From Parablautia sp. Marseille-Q6255 (GTDB taxonomy: Bacteria; Bacillota; Clostridia; Lachnospirales; Lachnospiraceae): a stretch of DNA of 64,000 nucleotides. Positions 1 through 9,946 of this stretch are shown piece by piece. The notes beneath the pieces were generated by a model. It saw only the letters and a program-made list of their open reading frames with translations. It was not told the origin of the DNA and did no database searches. Within the stretch, counting starts at the first letter, position 1; the number at the start of each line of letters is the position of its first letter. The stretch is taken from NCBI RefSeq assembly GCF_951230155.1, contig NZ_CATNVD010000001.1:248001-312000 (forward strand), read 5' to 3'. The translations under genes and the position numbers were made by a program.

Positions 1-3000
1 TCTCTTTATCAGTTTTCAAAGTAATGACAATACTCTTATCTTCTTTAAAATGATAGCCTGCATAAGTAGCCTGCCCACATACTTTTTGTAGCTTTACTTT
101 TTGTATAGCCTCTTTCCTCGCATAACCAGCTGCAAGCACCGCTTCAAGCTCTTCCTTCACTTCCTTCTCTGACTTATCACACATCAGGTAAACCTCGACA
201 GTATCATCACTCTCTACCTCAGGCGCAGCCAGCTTCAAAGTAATATTATATACGGCTTTCGGAAGCTTGACAGCTGTACCATCCTCTGTCTCAGTTCCGC
301 TTGCAAGAGCTAAGCTCTCAAGCGATATCTTTCTTCCATTGTTCAGCGCTGGATGTTCCTGCTGCTGTGCCACCTGCGCAACCTTTCCTTCACTGCGCGC
401 CCACAGTGTATACTGCCCCGCCTGCCCGATGATATTATATTTTCCGAGCAGCCTGAGATAATCTGCTGACAGTCCATGTGTGAGCAAAAAGGCATCTGCA
501 AGCGAGCTATTTGCTTCCCCATACGTAATCGTCTCGATCTGTACCTCCGGCATGCTCTCTGTCAGATAATCGAATCCACTGTTACCATCTCTTATCTGGT
601 CAAATTTCTGTACGACAAACAGTTTCTCTGCTTCCGGATTCTCATTTACAATCCCACACAGCATCTCAAGCTCGGGCTCCTCCTGACCGAACTGGTACTT
701 TTCTGCTGTCAGCTCAATACCGAGCAGTGAGGAATGCATCCTGAGACTGTCGCCTGTCTCAAGCTTATAAGACAGCGCGTTGCACTTTTCTTTCAACGCA
801 AGAGGTACCTTAATATAAGTAGTACCATCCTCATCCCTCAGGAGATCGGTATCTTCAATCGTCTGCTCCGCAAAAATGGTTCCTTCTTCTGCATCAAAAA
901 ACTGAATTCTTCCGATCTCCCCCTGTGGAAGCATATTTCTTGTAAGCTGCACCACCTCAAGATAGCATACATAGCTTCCTGCTTCCAATGCAATCGCTGT
1001 CTCAGTCGCCTGATTATTATCTGAGAACCGATCTGTATCTGCGTCTTTTTTACCTGTGTTTTTCTTAGCAGACCTGATCTCATCAGAAAATGCCAAAGCT
1101 TTCATTAGTGTTCCTTGCGAAAGCAGCTCTCCGCCATTCTTCTGATACGTCTTATACGCTTTTGATTCATTGCGTACGAGCACTGTATAATATTTTCCCC
1201 GCTGGATCACAGAGTACTGCTCCATTGCATTATAGTATGAGTGGGAGGATGTAACGCCGATCAGATAATCTTCCTGTGCAGATGCCGCCTCATCCCTTGT
1301 AATGATCTGCACATCGTATTCCGGTAAACGCTCCTCAAAGCAGCTCACTGAAAGATCACTGATATTCTGTGTATCGCTGGCTATATAAGCGACCGTACCC
1401 TTCTCCCCACAAAGTGCATCGAGCTCCTGTATTGCTTCGCATGCATCAGCAGTCGTATTTCCACCATTCAGTCCTACTGTATACGCAGGTGAAGTCTTCC
1501 AATAATAGATATGATCTACCTCTGCGTTTGCAGCAATACTGCCGCTTAACTGCACCTTAAAACTGCGCATAATATCTGCGCTTGAAAATTGAATACTTAT
1601 CAGACCATTATTGTCGTTTAATACGCTCTCATCTATCTTTTTTGTAACGAGCGAACCATCTGCATGAGTCAGCTTGATATCGCCCGTCTTTCCTGACAGT
1701 TCCCCTACCTTGCCAAAATAGATTTCCATGCGGTAAGTTCCCGGAACAAGTGTTGTTGCCTTTCCAAATGTCACTGTTCTGGAAGTCTCTTTCTTCTTTT
1801 CTGTCTCCGTCTCTGTCTCCGCCTGTTCCTGGTTTGCCTGTTCCAGATTATCATCTGCCAGATCTTCCGCATCTGTCTCCTGACCCGCGCTCTCCAGTTC
1901 TTCAACTTCCTCATCTGATAAAGTATCTTCTTCCTCTGTATCTATGCTGGAATGCAGCGGAAGCTGTTCCATTCTCTGTTCAACAATCTGCTCGATCGCA
2001 GTCTCTGCCTGGCTTCCACGTCTTGCCCAGAGTGCGTACTGCCCTGTCATATAAAGAAGCTTATACTCTGGAAGTTTTTCCGGAAAAGTCCTTTCTGTTA
2101 TTTTCTTCCCTGTTTTGGAAAGAATTACCGGAGTCTGTGTTTCGTCCTGCAACAATTCGAAAAACTTATTCTGCTCTTTTTTATCGTTCTGAATGATCTG
2201 GATCTCCTGCCGCGGCGCCAGAGACTGCAGGATCACAAGTTCCTTTTCAATCCCGCCTTCCGCATAATAGTAACACTCTTGCTCTTCTCCAAGTTCTGAA
2301 AGCACAGATGCCACAGGAGCCAGTGTCTGAAAGCTGTTTTCCGTAAACTTGACTGCCGTATGGCGGTATACAAGGAGATTGCTGCCAAAACACAGTATGA
2401 AAAAACCTGTGATTCCCATTACTCTTAACACTTGGTTTTGCTTCTTTTTTTTCATATCTGCCTTTGCACAGAACAAAAAAATCATTGCTAAAAGAACCGC
2501 GACACACGCTGCACAATATACGACCGCTGCCGCGTTCATCCCCCAGTTCTGAAACAGCAATAATAGACCATTGTTACTGTTGGATATCTGGTTTACGCTA
2601 TTTTTTTGATAAACACCAGCAGTAATAATCGCAGATACACAGGTCACAAGCAGATAGGCGATCAGTTCCTTTGACCAGTTCACTGTATGTTTTACATAGA
2701 TAATCCCCGCAAGAACCAACAGTGGTGCACATACCTCAATACCACTAAGTGAAGTCAGTCCCACTGATACGCTTCTGGAATTATCAAACAATGCAGTCAG
2801 GATAAACTGAAATAAAAACACATAAAAAATAAAATCAATGCTTTCTCGCAGCTTCCACCCGTGTTTTTTGATCAAAAACCAGACCGCCGGACCAATCAGC
2901 AGCAGACTGTTTACTAAAAGAACATAGGTTTTCCCCATAAATGCAGAAAACAACCCGGAAAAGGATCCATTTTCCCATCCAGTGCGTAATCCATTCAGAT

Positions 3001-3760
3001 ATACCTCTAAAGAAGAAAACGGAACAACATCAAGAGCAGCTGCTTCCACAAAACTATGCAGAACAAACCGCTCTGCAATATTTCCTGCCGCTACGCCAAG
3101 CAATACAGCCAGTATCAATTTCAGCCAAACCGTCTCATCCAGCTTTTTTCGTCCTGTCAAAATCCCCAGACATACGATCACTGCAGCATCAAACCCAAGC
3201 AAGCCGATCTGAAAAAACGGCAAAAGAATCAGGCATACAGCAAGCAGAACCATTCTGCCACTGCGGTACTGCTCATGCAGCTGCACAAAACAATAAAAAC
3301 TCAGCCATACAAGAAACAGCACGATCATTTTCGGTCCTGTAAAACTTTTAGCTGTTGACAACACTGGAATGATCGCAGCAAAAAAGCAGGCAGCCGAAAG
3401 AAATGTCTCCTTTTCCTTTTGAAACAGTCTGCGCGCCGTCATCACTGATACTACATAGCTGCCGCAAAGGAAAGCACCATTTAATAAAACCGCTGCCTTA
3501 TATGCTGCATATGGACTTTTTAAAATAGCACAGATCGGCATCAAAACCAGGCTGTACCCTAATGAGCATAAGGAACTGCCGCCATATAAGGTAGCACCTC
3601 CCTGCCCCAACAAAAATCTTGCTCGTTCCCAGTAAACATCTTCGTATCCAATATTGGATATGATTCCTGTGCCCATTGCTGCATAGAACACAGGAATCAT
3701 CAGAAATACAAGTGATAATGCCTGAAGGATCCTGGCACCTGACTTATTACTCTGCTTCAT
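1..3760 (-). CDS. Giant polytopic membrane protein with duplicated extracellular modules (partial, runs off left edge)
   Basis: The minus strand is open from an ATG at 3760 to the window edge, about 1,253 codons with no stop. The first 14 bases overlap the end of the upstream GT2 gene, so the two are probably co-translated. Residues 1 to about 460 are very hydrophobic with roughly a dozen membrane segments, like GT-C or YfhO-type membrane glycosyltransferases and polymerases. The rest is a long hydrophilic, presumably extracellular part. It contains a Glu/Thr-rich linker near residues 607-660 and two related modules, visible as GQYALWARRG near residue 575 and GQYTLWARSEG near residue 1117. 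Role is inferred from context as surface-glycan synthesis or modification. I do not recognise a specific family. Confidence 0.75.
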   Translation of the reverse strand, partial: MKQSNKSGARILQALSLVFLMIPVFYAAMGTGIISNIGYEDVYWERARFLLGQGGATLYGGSSLCSLGYSLVLMPICAILKSPYAAYKAAVLLNGAFLCGSYVVSVMTARRLFQKEKETFLSAACFFAAIIPVLSTAKSFTGPKMIVLFLVWLSFYCFVQLHEQYRSGRMVLLAVCLILLPFFQIGLLGFDAAVIVCLGILTGRKKLDETVWLKLILAVLLGVAAGNIAERFVLHSFVEAAALDVVPFSSLEVYLNGLRTGWENGSFSGLFSAFMGKTYVLLVNSLLLIGPAVWFLIKKHGWKLRESIDFIFYVFLFQFILTALFDNSRSVSVGLTSLSGIEVCAPLLVLAGIIYVKHTVNWSKELIAYLLVTCVSAIITAGVYQKNSVNQISNSNNGLLLLFQNWGMNAAAVVYCAACVAVLLAMIFLFCAKADMKKKKQNQVLRVMGITGFFILCFGSNLLVYRHTAVKFTENSFQTLAPVASVLSELGEEQECYYYAEGGIEKELVILQSLAPRQEIQIIQNDKKEQNKFFELLQDETQTPVILSKTGKKITERTFPEKLPEYKLLYMTGQYALWARRGSQAETAIEQIVEQRMEQLPLHSSIDTEEEDTLSDEEVEELESAGQETDAEDLADDNLEQANQEQAETETETEKKKETSRTVTFGKATTLVPGTYRMEIYFGKVGELSGKTGDIKLTHADGSLVTKKIDESVLNDNNGLISIQFSSADIMRSFKVQLSGSIAANAEVDHIYYWKTSPAYTVGLNGGNTTADACEAIQELDALCGEKGTVAYIASDTQNISDLSVSCFEERLPEYDVQIITRDEAASAQEDYLIGVTSSHSYYNAMEQYSVIQRGKYYTVLVRNESKAYKTYQKNGGELLSQGTLMKALAFSDEIRSAKKNTGKKDADTDRFSDNNQATETAIALEAGSYVCYLEVVQLTRNMLPQGEIGRIQFFDAEEGTIFAEQTIEDTDLLRDEDGTTYIKVPLALKEKCNALSYKLETGDSLRMHSSLLGIELTAEKYQFGQEEPELEMLCGIVNENPEAEKLFVVQKFDQIRDGNSGFDYLTESMPEVQIETITYGEANSSLADAFLLTHGLSADYLRLLGKYNIIGQAGQYTLWARSEGKVAQVAQQQEHPALNNGRKISLESLALASGTETEDGTAVKLPKAVYNITLKLAAPEVESDDTVEVYLMCDKSEKEVKEELEAVLAAGYARKEAIQKVKLQKVCGQATYAGYHFKEDKSIVITLKTDKE

Positions 3761-4715
3761 CCTGATTCTTCTCCTGATTATCATAATCTAACTTTCTGAC
3801 ATGGTACTGAATATCCTCAAGCAGCTTTCGGTTTGCTGCAATAATGTCTCCCTGAAGTCCTACAATAATCGTCATAACACCGAGAATGATCAGCATGCTC
3901 GCAAGGATCAGCGACTGAACATGCCCGGCCCCGGTTCCTCCAAAATAGAAGAACAGAAAACGGATACCGATCCCTACTCCACCCAGGCTTAAAACACCTC
4001 CAAGAATCGAAAAAAACATCAGTGGCTTATACATTAAAAATGCCCGGATGATCGTCAGCATGGATTTCTTTACATAGCCCATCATACTGTTAAACAGCCG
4101 GGATGGTCGCAGCTCTCCATTTGTGCGAATCGGCACAGAGGTCACGGCAATCTTGTTGCGCCCTGCCTGAACGATCGTCTCAAGCGTATATGTGTACTCA
4201 TTTACAACATTCATGCGCAGCGCAGCTTCACGACTATACGCACGAAATCCACTCGGTGCATCTGGAATATCTGTTTTAGATGCCTTTCTGACTACCCAGC
4301 TTCCAAAATGCTGCAATTTCTTTTTAAGCGGTGAGAAATGTTCCGTCTGATCGATTGGTCGCTCTCCGATCACCATATCTGCCTTCCCTTCCAGGATCGG
4401 ACGAACAAGCTTCTCGATATCATCCCCCACATACTGGTTATCTGCATCCGTATTTACAATAATATCCGCACCATTTCTCAGACACGCATCAAGACCTGCC
4501 ATAAACCCTTTCGCAAGCCCCTTGTTCTGCTTAAAATTAACAACGTAATTCACGCCCCAGTTCCTGGCTACCTCAACGGTATTATCCTTACTTCCGTCAT
4601 TGATGATCAAGTATTCGATCTCATCAATCCCGTCAATATGCCTGGGCAGATCGTTGAGTGCGATCTCCAGTGTCTCTGCTTCATTATAACATGGTATCTG
4701 AATAATCAGCTTCAT
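3747..4715 (-). CDS. Family 2 glycosyltransferase, polyprenyl-phosphate sugar synthase type
   Basis: The 322-residue protein starts with the GT-A signature IPCYNEAETLE, then INDGSKDNT, and a metal-binding NTDADNQ at about residue 90. Two hydrophobic segments near residues 235-255 and 270-292 anchor the C-terminus in the membrane. This architecture is typical of DPM1/GtrB-like enzymes that move a sugar from a nucleotide donor to undecaprenyl phosphate. The lipid-linked sugar would feed the giant membrane protein encoded just downstream, whose start overlaps this gene. A GGAGG lies 10 bases before the start. Donor sugar unknown. Confidence 0.85.
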   Translation of the reverse strand: MKLIIQIPCYNEAETLEIALNDLPRHIDGIDEIEYLIINDGSKDNTVEVARNWGVNYVVNFKQNKGLAKGFMAGLDACLRNGADIIVNTDADNQYVGDDIEKLVRPILEGKADMVIGERPIDQTEHFSPLKKKLQHFGSWVVRKASKTDIPDAPSGFRAYSREAALRMNVVNEYTYTLETIVQAGRNKIAVTSVPIRTNGELRPSRLFNSMMGYVKKSMLTIIRAFLMYKPLMFFSILGGVLSLGGVGIGIRFLFFYFGGTGAGHVQSLILASMLIILGVMTIIVGLQGDIIAANRKLLEDIQYHVRKLDYDNQEKNQDEAE

Positions 4716-4871
4716 CTTGCTGTTTCCTCCATCGGCAACTTATTTTCATACGGCTTTATTTTAGTATGCAGGAGAATTTATGTCAAGCTTTCTGTCATTT
4801 TTATTAAATATTTGTTACGAAATATTGCTGTTTTCCTCCGCTAACCTGTCTTTTATGCCCCAGTACACACT

Positions 4872-6110
4872 CTAATCCCTGCAAAAAATATCACGGGTGT
4901 ATACCTTTTCCTGCACATCGTCCAGGCTGCTGTCGTAACGGTTCGCAATGATCGCCTGACTCATATCCTTAAACCTGTTCAGGTCATTGACTACCTTGCT
5001 GCCAAAGAAGGTGCTTCCATCCTCCAGCGTTGGCTCGTAAATAATCACCGTTGCTCCCTTTGCTTTAATCCGTTTCATCACACCCTGAATAGATGACTGA
5101 CGGAAATTATCGGAATTGGACTTCATCGTCAGGCGGTATACGCCAATCACACATTCCCTCTCCTGATCTGTTGCAAAATCGCCGCGATTGTAATAATCAT
5201 AATATCCCGCCTTTGCCAGTACGCGATCCGCAATAAAGTCCTTACGTGTACGATTGCTCTCTACGATCGCGGACATCATATTTTGGGGAACATCTGCATA
5301 ATTTGCCAGGAGCTGTTTTGTATCTTTAGGCAGACAGTAACCCCCATAGCCAAAAGACGGATTGTTATAATGGCTGCCAATACGTGGATCCAGACAGACC
5401 CCGTCAATAATCTGCTGTGTATTTAATCCCTTCATCTCTGCATACGTATCCAGTTCATTAAAATAAGAAACACGCAATGCCAGATACGTATTAGCAAAGA
5501 GTTTGACCGCCTCTGCCTCCGTAAATCCCATGATCAACGTATCAATATTCTCCTTGATCGCTCCTTCCTGAAGCAGTCCGGCGAATGCCTTTGCAGCCTT
5601 TACAAGACGGGCATTCTCTACATCCGTACCGACAATGATCCGTGACGGATACAGATTATCATACAAAGCCTTTGACTCCCGCAAAAATTCCGGACTGAAA
5701 ATAATATTGTCACAATGATATTTTTCCCGAACAGATGCAGTAAAGCCTACCGGAATCGTTGATTTAATCACCATAATCGCATCGGGGTTACATTCAATCA
5801 CCAACTGAATCACAGCCTCCACAGCAGAGGTGTCAAAGAAATTCTTTTTGCTGTCATAATTTGTCGGCGCTGCGATTACAACATAATCCGCCTCCCGATA
5901 CGCTGCCTGCGCATCCAGAGTTGCAGTAAGATCCAGATCTTTCTCTGCCAGGTATTTTTCTATATATTCGTCCTGAATTGGTGATTTTCTCTGGTTGATC
6001 AGTTCTACCTTTTCTGGAATAATATCCACTGCCATTACTTTGTGATGCTGTGCCAAAAGCGTCGCAATCGACAGTCCTACATAACCGGTACCTGCTACTG
6101 CTATTTTCAT
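4872..6110 (-). CDS. ugd: UDP-glucose 6-dehydrogenase (GC-rich copy)
   Basis: NAD-dependent oxidation of UDP-glucose to UDP-glucuronate, a precursor for acidic surface polysaccharides. The N-terminal Rossmann motif is GTGYVGLS. The catalytic cysteine lies in [13 protein letters not shown], preceded by [12 protein letters not shown] place the start at 6110 because AGGAG sits 7 bases upstream; an in-frame ATG 24 bases further up has no such site. The protein is 412 residues, normal for the short Ugd type. A second copy at 24866-26116 has nearly the same protein with different, AT-rich codons. A UDP-ManNAc dehydrogenase role is less likely. Confidence 0.93.
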   Translation of the reverse strand: MKIAVAGTGYVGLSIATLLAQHHKVMAVDIIPEKVELINQRKSPIQDEYIEKYLAEKDLDLTATLDAQAAYREADYVVIAAPTNYDSKKNFFDTSAVEAVIQLVIECNPDAIMVIKSTIPVGFTASVREKYHCDNIIFSPEFLRESKALYDNLYPSRIIVGTDVENARLVKAAKAFAGLLQEGAIKENIDTLIMGFTEAEAVKLFANTYLALRVSYFNELDTYAEMKGLNTQQIIDGVCLDPRIGSHYNNPSFGYGGYCLPKDTKQLLANYADVPQNMMSAIVESNRTRKDFIADRVLAKAGYYDYYNRGDFATDQERECVIGVYRLTMKSNSDNFRQSSIQGVMKRIKAKGATVIIYEPTLEDGSTFFGSKVVNDLNRFKDMSQAIIANRYDSSLDDVQEKVYTRDIFCRD

Positions 6111-6233
6111 TTTGTATCTCCTCATATTTTTCAAAAATTAAAATTTTGCTAACGATTCAGCTGAAACAACGATAACATTCGCACGTTTTTTCCATTATAC
6201 CATACTCATACTGTACTCGCAACTATATGGATA

Positions 6234-7592
6234 TCATGCCAGTGGAAACCAAAAAACAAATTCTGTTCCTTCTCCCAGTCGGCTCCTGACCGTAATCTCT
6301 CCTCCGTGTTCTTTTACGATCCATTTTACCATAGACAGCCCCAGCCCGGAGCTGTCTTCTCTTGTTCTCGATATATCCGCCTGATAAAAACGCTCCCAGA
6401 TATGAGGAAGGTCCTCCTCACTGATCCCTATGCCATCATCAAGGATCGTCCCTTCGATCCGGCCAATGCCCTTTTGTGCTGTCACGCGGATGTGTCCGCC
6501 TGGACGGCCATACGTGACTGCGTTCTGGAGCAGGTTCATCCAGAACCGGATCAGCAATGTCTCATCCCCAAGGATGTAGAGGTTTTCTTCAATCTGTGTC
6601 TCGATGGAAATCGCAGGAGACTGTTCCTGTGCCAGACTCTGCGCCTCCTCGCACGCCAGCTCCGTCAGCTCTCCGAAATCCAGCCGCTCCAGTGAAATTT
6701 TCTGCCTTCCCTGATCGGCGCGCGTCAAAAAGAGGAGCTGTGAGATGATCTGAGAAAGATACAGGGACTTTTGCCTGAGCATTTCTATGCCCTCTCTGGT
6801 CTGTGAAGACAGGGTATCATCTTTTAATAATTCTTCGCACTGCAGCAGCATCGCAGCGACAGGCGTCCGAAGCTCATGCGAAGCATCGGACGCAAACTTC
6901 TGCTCCCTGCGAAAGCCTTCCTCCAGCTGAACCAGCATCCGGTCAAAGGTGTCTGCCATGCGGTATATTTCATCGTTTCCTTTCCCCAGTGCTACTCTTC
7001 TGGAGAGATCTCCGTCCTTTTGTATTTCACACACCGTATCTGTGATCCTGCTGACCGGGCGCAGCGTCCGCCGCGTCATCAGATATCCCGTCACAGCTGT
7101 CAGGATCGTGAGCAGCGGCATGAGGATCGCCGTCAGGCGGATCGCAAACCGAAAGCTCGCTTCTGCCGCTGTGATCGAGGCAACTCCCCGGATCACAACA
7201 GAGCCGTAGTCGGTAATGTCGTAAAACAGGTCCATCACATAAAATTCAATCTCGTTTGCCGCGTATTTGCGCACCGTTCCGTCCTCAAACAGAACTGAAT
7301 TATCAAAACCATACGGCACCTTACCATAGAGCAAATATCCATCCGCGTCATATACGGACAAATATACGCCGTATTCCAGGCTCATCAGCTCTGAATCAAA
7401 GTTCAGTTTTCCATTGTCATTCTCAATGTGCTCTCCCGCCTCTGAGACCTTCTGCTCCAGCTGGTTCTGCACACTCGCAAGCAGCTCCTTTCCACTCAGA
7501 GAAAAGAGCAGGGCAAATACACCGCATGTCACAGCCGTCATCAGGATCGTATACAAAAGCGTCAGCTTTATCTTCAAAGATAATCGTCTCAT
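6234..7592 (-). CDS. Sensor histidine kinase of an OmpR-type pair
   Basis: 452 residues with a membrane segment at 9-32, an extracellular sensor region to about 148, a second segment at about 149-171, a HAMP linker, a HisKA domain with phospho-acceptor His239 in ASDASHELRTP, and a C-terminal ATPase with NLLQNAV, DDGIGI and GLGLSMVK motifs. All catalytic boxes are intact. It starts 4 bases after the stop of the response regulator, so the pair is translationally linked. A PepSY-domain exoprotein lies upstream in the same direction. Signal unknown; envelope stress or glycan status is an inference from position. Confidence 0.92.
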   Translation of the reverse strand: MRRLSLKIKLTLLYTILMTAVTCGVFALLFSLSGKELLASVQNQLEQKVSEAGEHIENDNGKLNFDSELMSLEYGVYLSVYDADGYLLYGKVPYGFDNSVLFEDGTVRKYAANEIEFYVMDLFYDITDYGSVVIRGVASITAAEASFRFAIRLTAILMPLLTILTAVTGYLMTRRTLRPVSRITDTVCEIQKDGDLSRRVALGKGNDEIYRMADTFDRMLVQLEEGFRREQKFASDASHELRTPVAAMLLQCEELLKDDTLSSQTREGIEMLRQKSLYLSQIISQLLFLTRADQGRQKISLERLDFGELTELACEEAQSLAQEQSPAISIETQIEENLYILGDETLLIRFWMNLLQNAVTYGRPGGHIRVTAQKGIGRIEGTILDDGIGISEEDLPHIWERFYQADISRTREDSSGLGLSMVKWIVKEHGGEITVRSRLGEGTEFVFWFPLA

Positions 7593-7596
7593 AACT

Positions 7597-8265
7597 TTAT
7601 TCCCTCAGCACGTATCCTGCTCCCCGTACTGTGTGGATCAGCTTGTGCTCCTGCCCCTCATCAATCTTTTTCCGCAGATAACGGATATATACGTCGATCA
7701 CATTTGAGCCTCCTGTGAAATCATAATTCCAGATATGCTGCTCCAGCTTTTCCCGTGAAAGCACAGTGCCGGCATTCTGCGCCATATAACGCAAAAGAGA
7801 AAATTCCTTTCCGGAAAGACGGATCTCCCTGCCTGCCCGCAGTACCTGCTGTGTATCAAGATGTACCTCCAGATCCCCCACCCGGCATATATTTGATTTC
7901 ACAGCTACCGGCTTTCGCAGCATCACACGGATGCGCGCGAGCAGCTCCTCAAACGCAAATGGCTTAACGAGATAATCATCCGCTCCCGCATCGAGCCCCT
8001 GCACCCGGTCCTCAATGCCATCCTTTGCGGTAAGCAATAGCACCGGGATCTGATTTTTGCTCTGCCTGAGCTTTTTCAAAACCTGCAGTCCGTCCATCAC
8101 AGGCATCATCACATCCAGCACGATGGCATCATACTCCGCACACGCCAGATACTCAAACACCTCCTGCCCGTTAAAGCAGGAATCCACACTGTAATTCTCT
8201 GCTGTCAGCCGGCCTGTGATCAGACGGTTCATATCCTTTTGGTCCTCTGCAACTAATATCCTCAT
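7597..8265 (-). CDS. OmpR/PhoB-family response regulator
   Basis: 222 residues. The receiver domain has the acidic pocket at AEDQ, phospho-acceptor Asp51 in VLDVMMPVMDG, and the conserved KPF. The C-terminal winged helix reads FSLLRYMAQNAGTVLSREKLEQHIW followed in the wing by VRGAGYVLRE, typical for DNA-binding regulators of this class. AGGAG precedes the ATG. Partner kinase follows directly. A candidate operator, a pair of AT-rich direct repeats one helical turn apart, lies upstream of the PepSY gene at 9092-9111 and would make the module autoregulated. Confidence 0.92.
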   Translation of the reverse strand: MRILVAEDQKDMNRLITGRLTAENYSVDSCFNGQEVFEYLACAEYDAIVLDVMMPVMDGLQVLKKLRQSKNQIPVLLLTAKDGIEDRVQGLDAGADDYLVKPFAFEELLARIRVMLRKPVAVKSNICRVGDLEVHLDTQQVLRAGREIRLSGKEFSLLRYMAQNAGTVLSREKLEQHIWNYDFTGGSNVIDVYIRYLRKKIDEGQEHKLIHTVRGAGYVLRE

Positions 8266-8311
8266 ACGGATCAGCTCCTTCTATATTCTGCTTTGTATAA
8301 GCGAGACTGTC

Positions 8312-9025
8312 TTAAAAGGCTTTTTCCTCACTCCACTCAAGGATCTGCCCATCCAGCGCGCTCAGTTCAAACTCATATTCTATGCCGTCATAGAGGAGGT
8401 CTCCTTCGTACATTTCTTTTCCGTCATCGTACTCATATTTTATTCGGATATCCATATCCGTAGCGCCCTCCACCTTATCAAGGACGATCTGTGTCGCCTC
8501 CTCACGTGTCAGCGCATCTGGATCCTCCGGCACCCGGTCATAGTCTTCCTCCACCTCATGTTCTGCTTCAAGGATCTGCGCTGTCTGCACATCAATCTCA
8601 TAGCTGTATTCCTCTGCATCTACATACAGCTCTACCTCATAGATTGGATGTCCGTCATCTGTATCTTCTTTCACCCGAAGTCCTGTCAGCTCCTCCTGTG
8701 TCAGTCCAGCATCGGCAAGCGCTGCCTGGATCGCCGCCTCCTGGGAGGGCTCCCACTCTCTGTCAGATGCATCCGGGCGCTTCTTCCCCGCATCCTTCCC
8801 TCCATCTGTCTGATCTGCATCTGCGCTTTCCAGACTGCCGCTTTCCTGTTCATTCTTATCCGCGGCGCGTACTCCCTGCGGCGCCTTTGCACGGATTCCT
8901 CCCGTCTGAGTCTCCTGTGTCGTCTCTTCTGCAGCTGCCGGAAGTACTCCCGCACCCAGCCCGCCTGTCATCAGCATACCCGCGATCACCACTGCATGAA
9001 ACGCCATATATTTTTTCTTCATCAT
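8312..9025 (-). CDS. Secreted or membrane-anchored protein with two PepSY domains
   Basis: 237 residues beginning with a signal peptide (MMKKKYMAFHAVV then a hydrophobic stretch ending in AAAEE). After a low-complexity charged linker come two PepSY-like repeats, about residues 105-165 and 173-237, each with an EA(A/T)-start helix and a terminal DAQILEAE- or DGQILEWSE-type strand. PepSY proteins are usually extracytoplasmic inhibitors of proteases or partners of two-component systems. It is the first gene of a PepSY-regulator-kinase cluster. The protein may equally start at the second Met, 3 bases in. Confidence 0.8.
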   Translation of the reverse strand: MMKKKYMAFHAVVIAGMLMTGGLGAGVLPAAAEETTQETQTGGIRAKAPQGVRAADKNEQESGSLESADADQTDGGKDAGKKRPDASDREWEPSQEAAIQAALADAGLTQEELTGLRVKEDTDDGHPIYEVELYVDAEEYSYEIDVQTAQILEAEHEVEEDYDRVPEDPDALTREEATQIVLDKVEGATDMDIRIKYEYDDGKEMYEGDLLYDGIEYEFELSALDGQILEWSEEKAF

Positions 9026-9080
9026 AAAATAATTTCCCCTTTCTGCATTGCCTTCTGTTTTCTGTTCTTATAGTCTGTAT

Positions 9081-9111
9081 TTTATATGAGAAAAATTAAA
9101 GGAAAATTAAA
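9081..9111 (-). promoter_or_regulatory. Candidate regulator binding site and promoter before the PepSY/two-component genes
   Basis: On the plus strand AAAATTAAA occurs at 9092-9100 and again at 9103-9111, an 11-base period, which is the usual arrangement for OmpR/PhoB-family dimers. On the minus strand a TATAAA (-10-like, 9081-9086) follows, so the repeats occupy the -35 region. A poor -35 with repeats suggests an activator-dependent promoter. The neighbouring response regulator is the natural candidate; this is inference. Confidence 0.4.
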
Positions 9112-9126
9112 AGTCCTATAAAATAA

Positions 9127-9160
9127 CCCCGGAAATGTCTCCTGTCTCGCATTTCCGGGG
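9127..9160 (-). terminator. Rho-independent terminator after the 235-residue exoprotein
   Basis: Perfect 11-bp inverted repeat (CCCCGGAAATG at 9127-9137 with CATTTCCGGGG at 9150-9160), 12-base loop, followed on the minus strand by TTATTTTATA. It lies just after the stop of the gene at 9173-9880 and separates that upstream unit from the PepSY/two-component genes. Confidence 0.8.
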
Positions 9161-9172
9161 CTATTGCTGATA

Positions 9173-9880
9173 TTATTGTGCCTCTGTCAGGGCTTCTGTT
9201 TCTGTCTGTGCCTCTGCTGCAACCGGCGATGTGCCTTCTGCTGCATCTGTGTCTGCATCCGCCTGACGGTATACAAGGGCTGCCGGAGCAGATGTGCTGT
9301 GGATAGCTACCTTCACCTGATTATCCTCTGCCTTTTCTGCCTTCAGAAGCTCCCAGCCGTCCTCTTCGCAGTCAAACAGCATGTAGACTTCCATGTCCTC
9401 TGTCAGGTTGTTTACAGTAAATGTACAGATCACCGGATTTTCCTTTGTCGGCTCTACACCATCAAAGGTAAGCTCCCACACCGGGGAAAGAAAATGCAGT
9501 TCCTCAAGAAGAGCCTGTATATCTGCATCTGCTACCTCACCGTTTGCATCAAAGAGCTTGATCAGCGAAATATCCACCAGCTCTTCCAGCGCTTCCTTAA
9601 CGGTCACTTCTGCATCTGCCTCATTCAGGCTGTCGATGACTGCCAGTTCTTCCTCCGTATAGTTGTCGCGGATGATCTCTGCCCAGGTCACAGTACCCTC
9701 AGCAAGCTGCTCTACCTTCGCACCCTCCAGTGAACCGACCGGATCCTGTTCTACGACCTGTTCAGCCGGAATATTTCCCTGCTGCGCGCCGCCGCCCTGT
9801 ATGCTCGGAGCTGCGCCGGCAGAAAGTCCCAGGCCCAGAAGCATAGTTCCTGTAAGTGCTGCTGCCAGAATTCTTTTCAT
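9173..9880 (-). CDS. Secreted protein of unknown function
   Basis: 235 residues from an ATG at 9880, chosen because GGAGG lies 8 bases upstream. The N-terminus is a clear signal peptide (MKRILAAALTGTMLLGLGLSA). The mature part is acidic with a predicted small alpha/beta fold around residues 80-200 and a Thr/Glu/Ala-rich C-terminal tail. There is no LPXTG motif or terminal anchor, so it is not an obvious sortase substrate although the sortase-like gene is directly upstream. No family recognised. It ends the run that starts with the CpsBCD genes, just before a strong terminator. Confidence 0.7.
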   Translation of the reverse strand: MKRILAAALTGTMLLGLGLSAGAAPSIQGGGAQQGNIPAEQVVEQDPVGSLEGAKVEQLAEGTVTWAEIIRDNYTEEELAVIDSLNEADAEVTVKEALEELVDISLIKLFDANGEVADADIQALLEELHFLSPVWELTFDGVEPTKENPVICTFTVNNLTEDMEVYMLFDCEEDGWELLKAEKAEDNQVKVAIHSTSAPAALVYRQADADTDAAEGTSPVAAEAQTETEALTEAQ

Positions 9881-9946
9881 AATCTTCGTTCCTCCTTTAA
9901 TCATAAACTAAATCTCATATATAATAAAACAGAACGCTCTGCTTCA

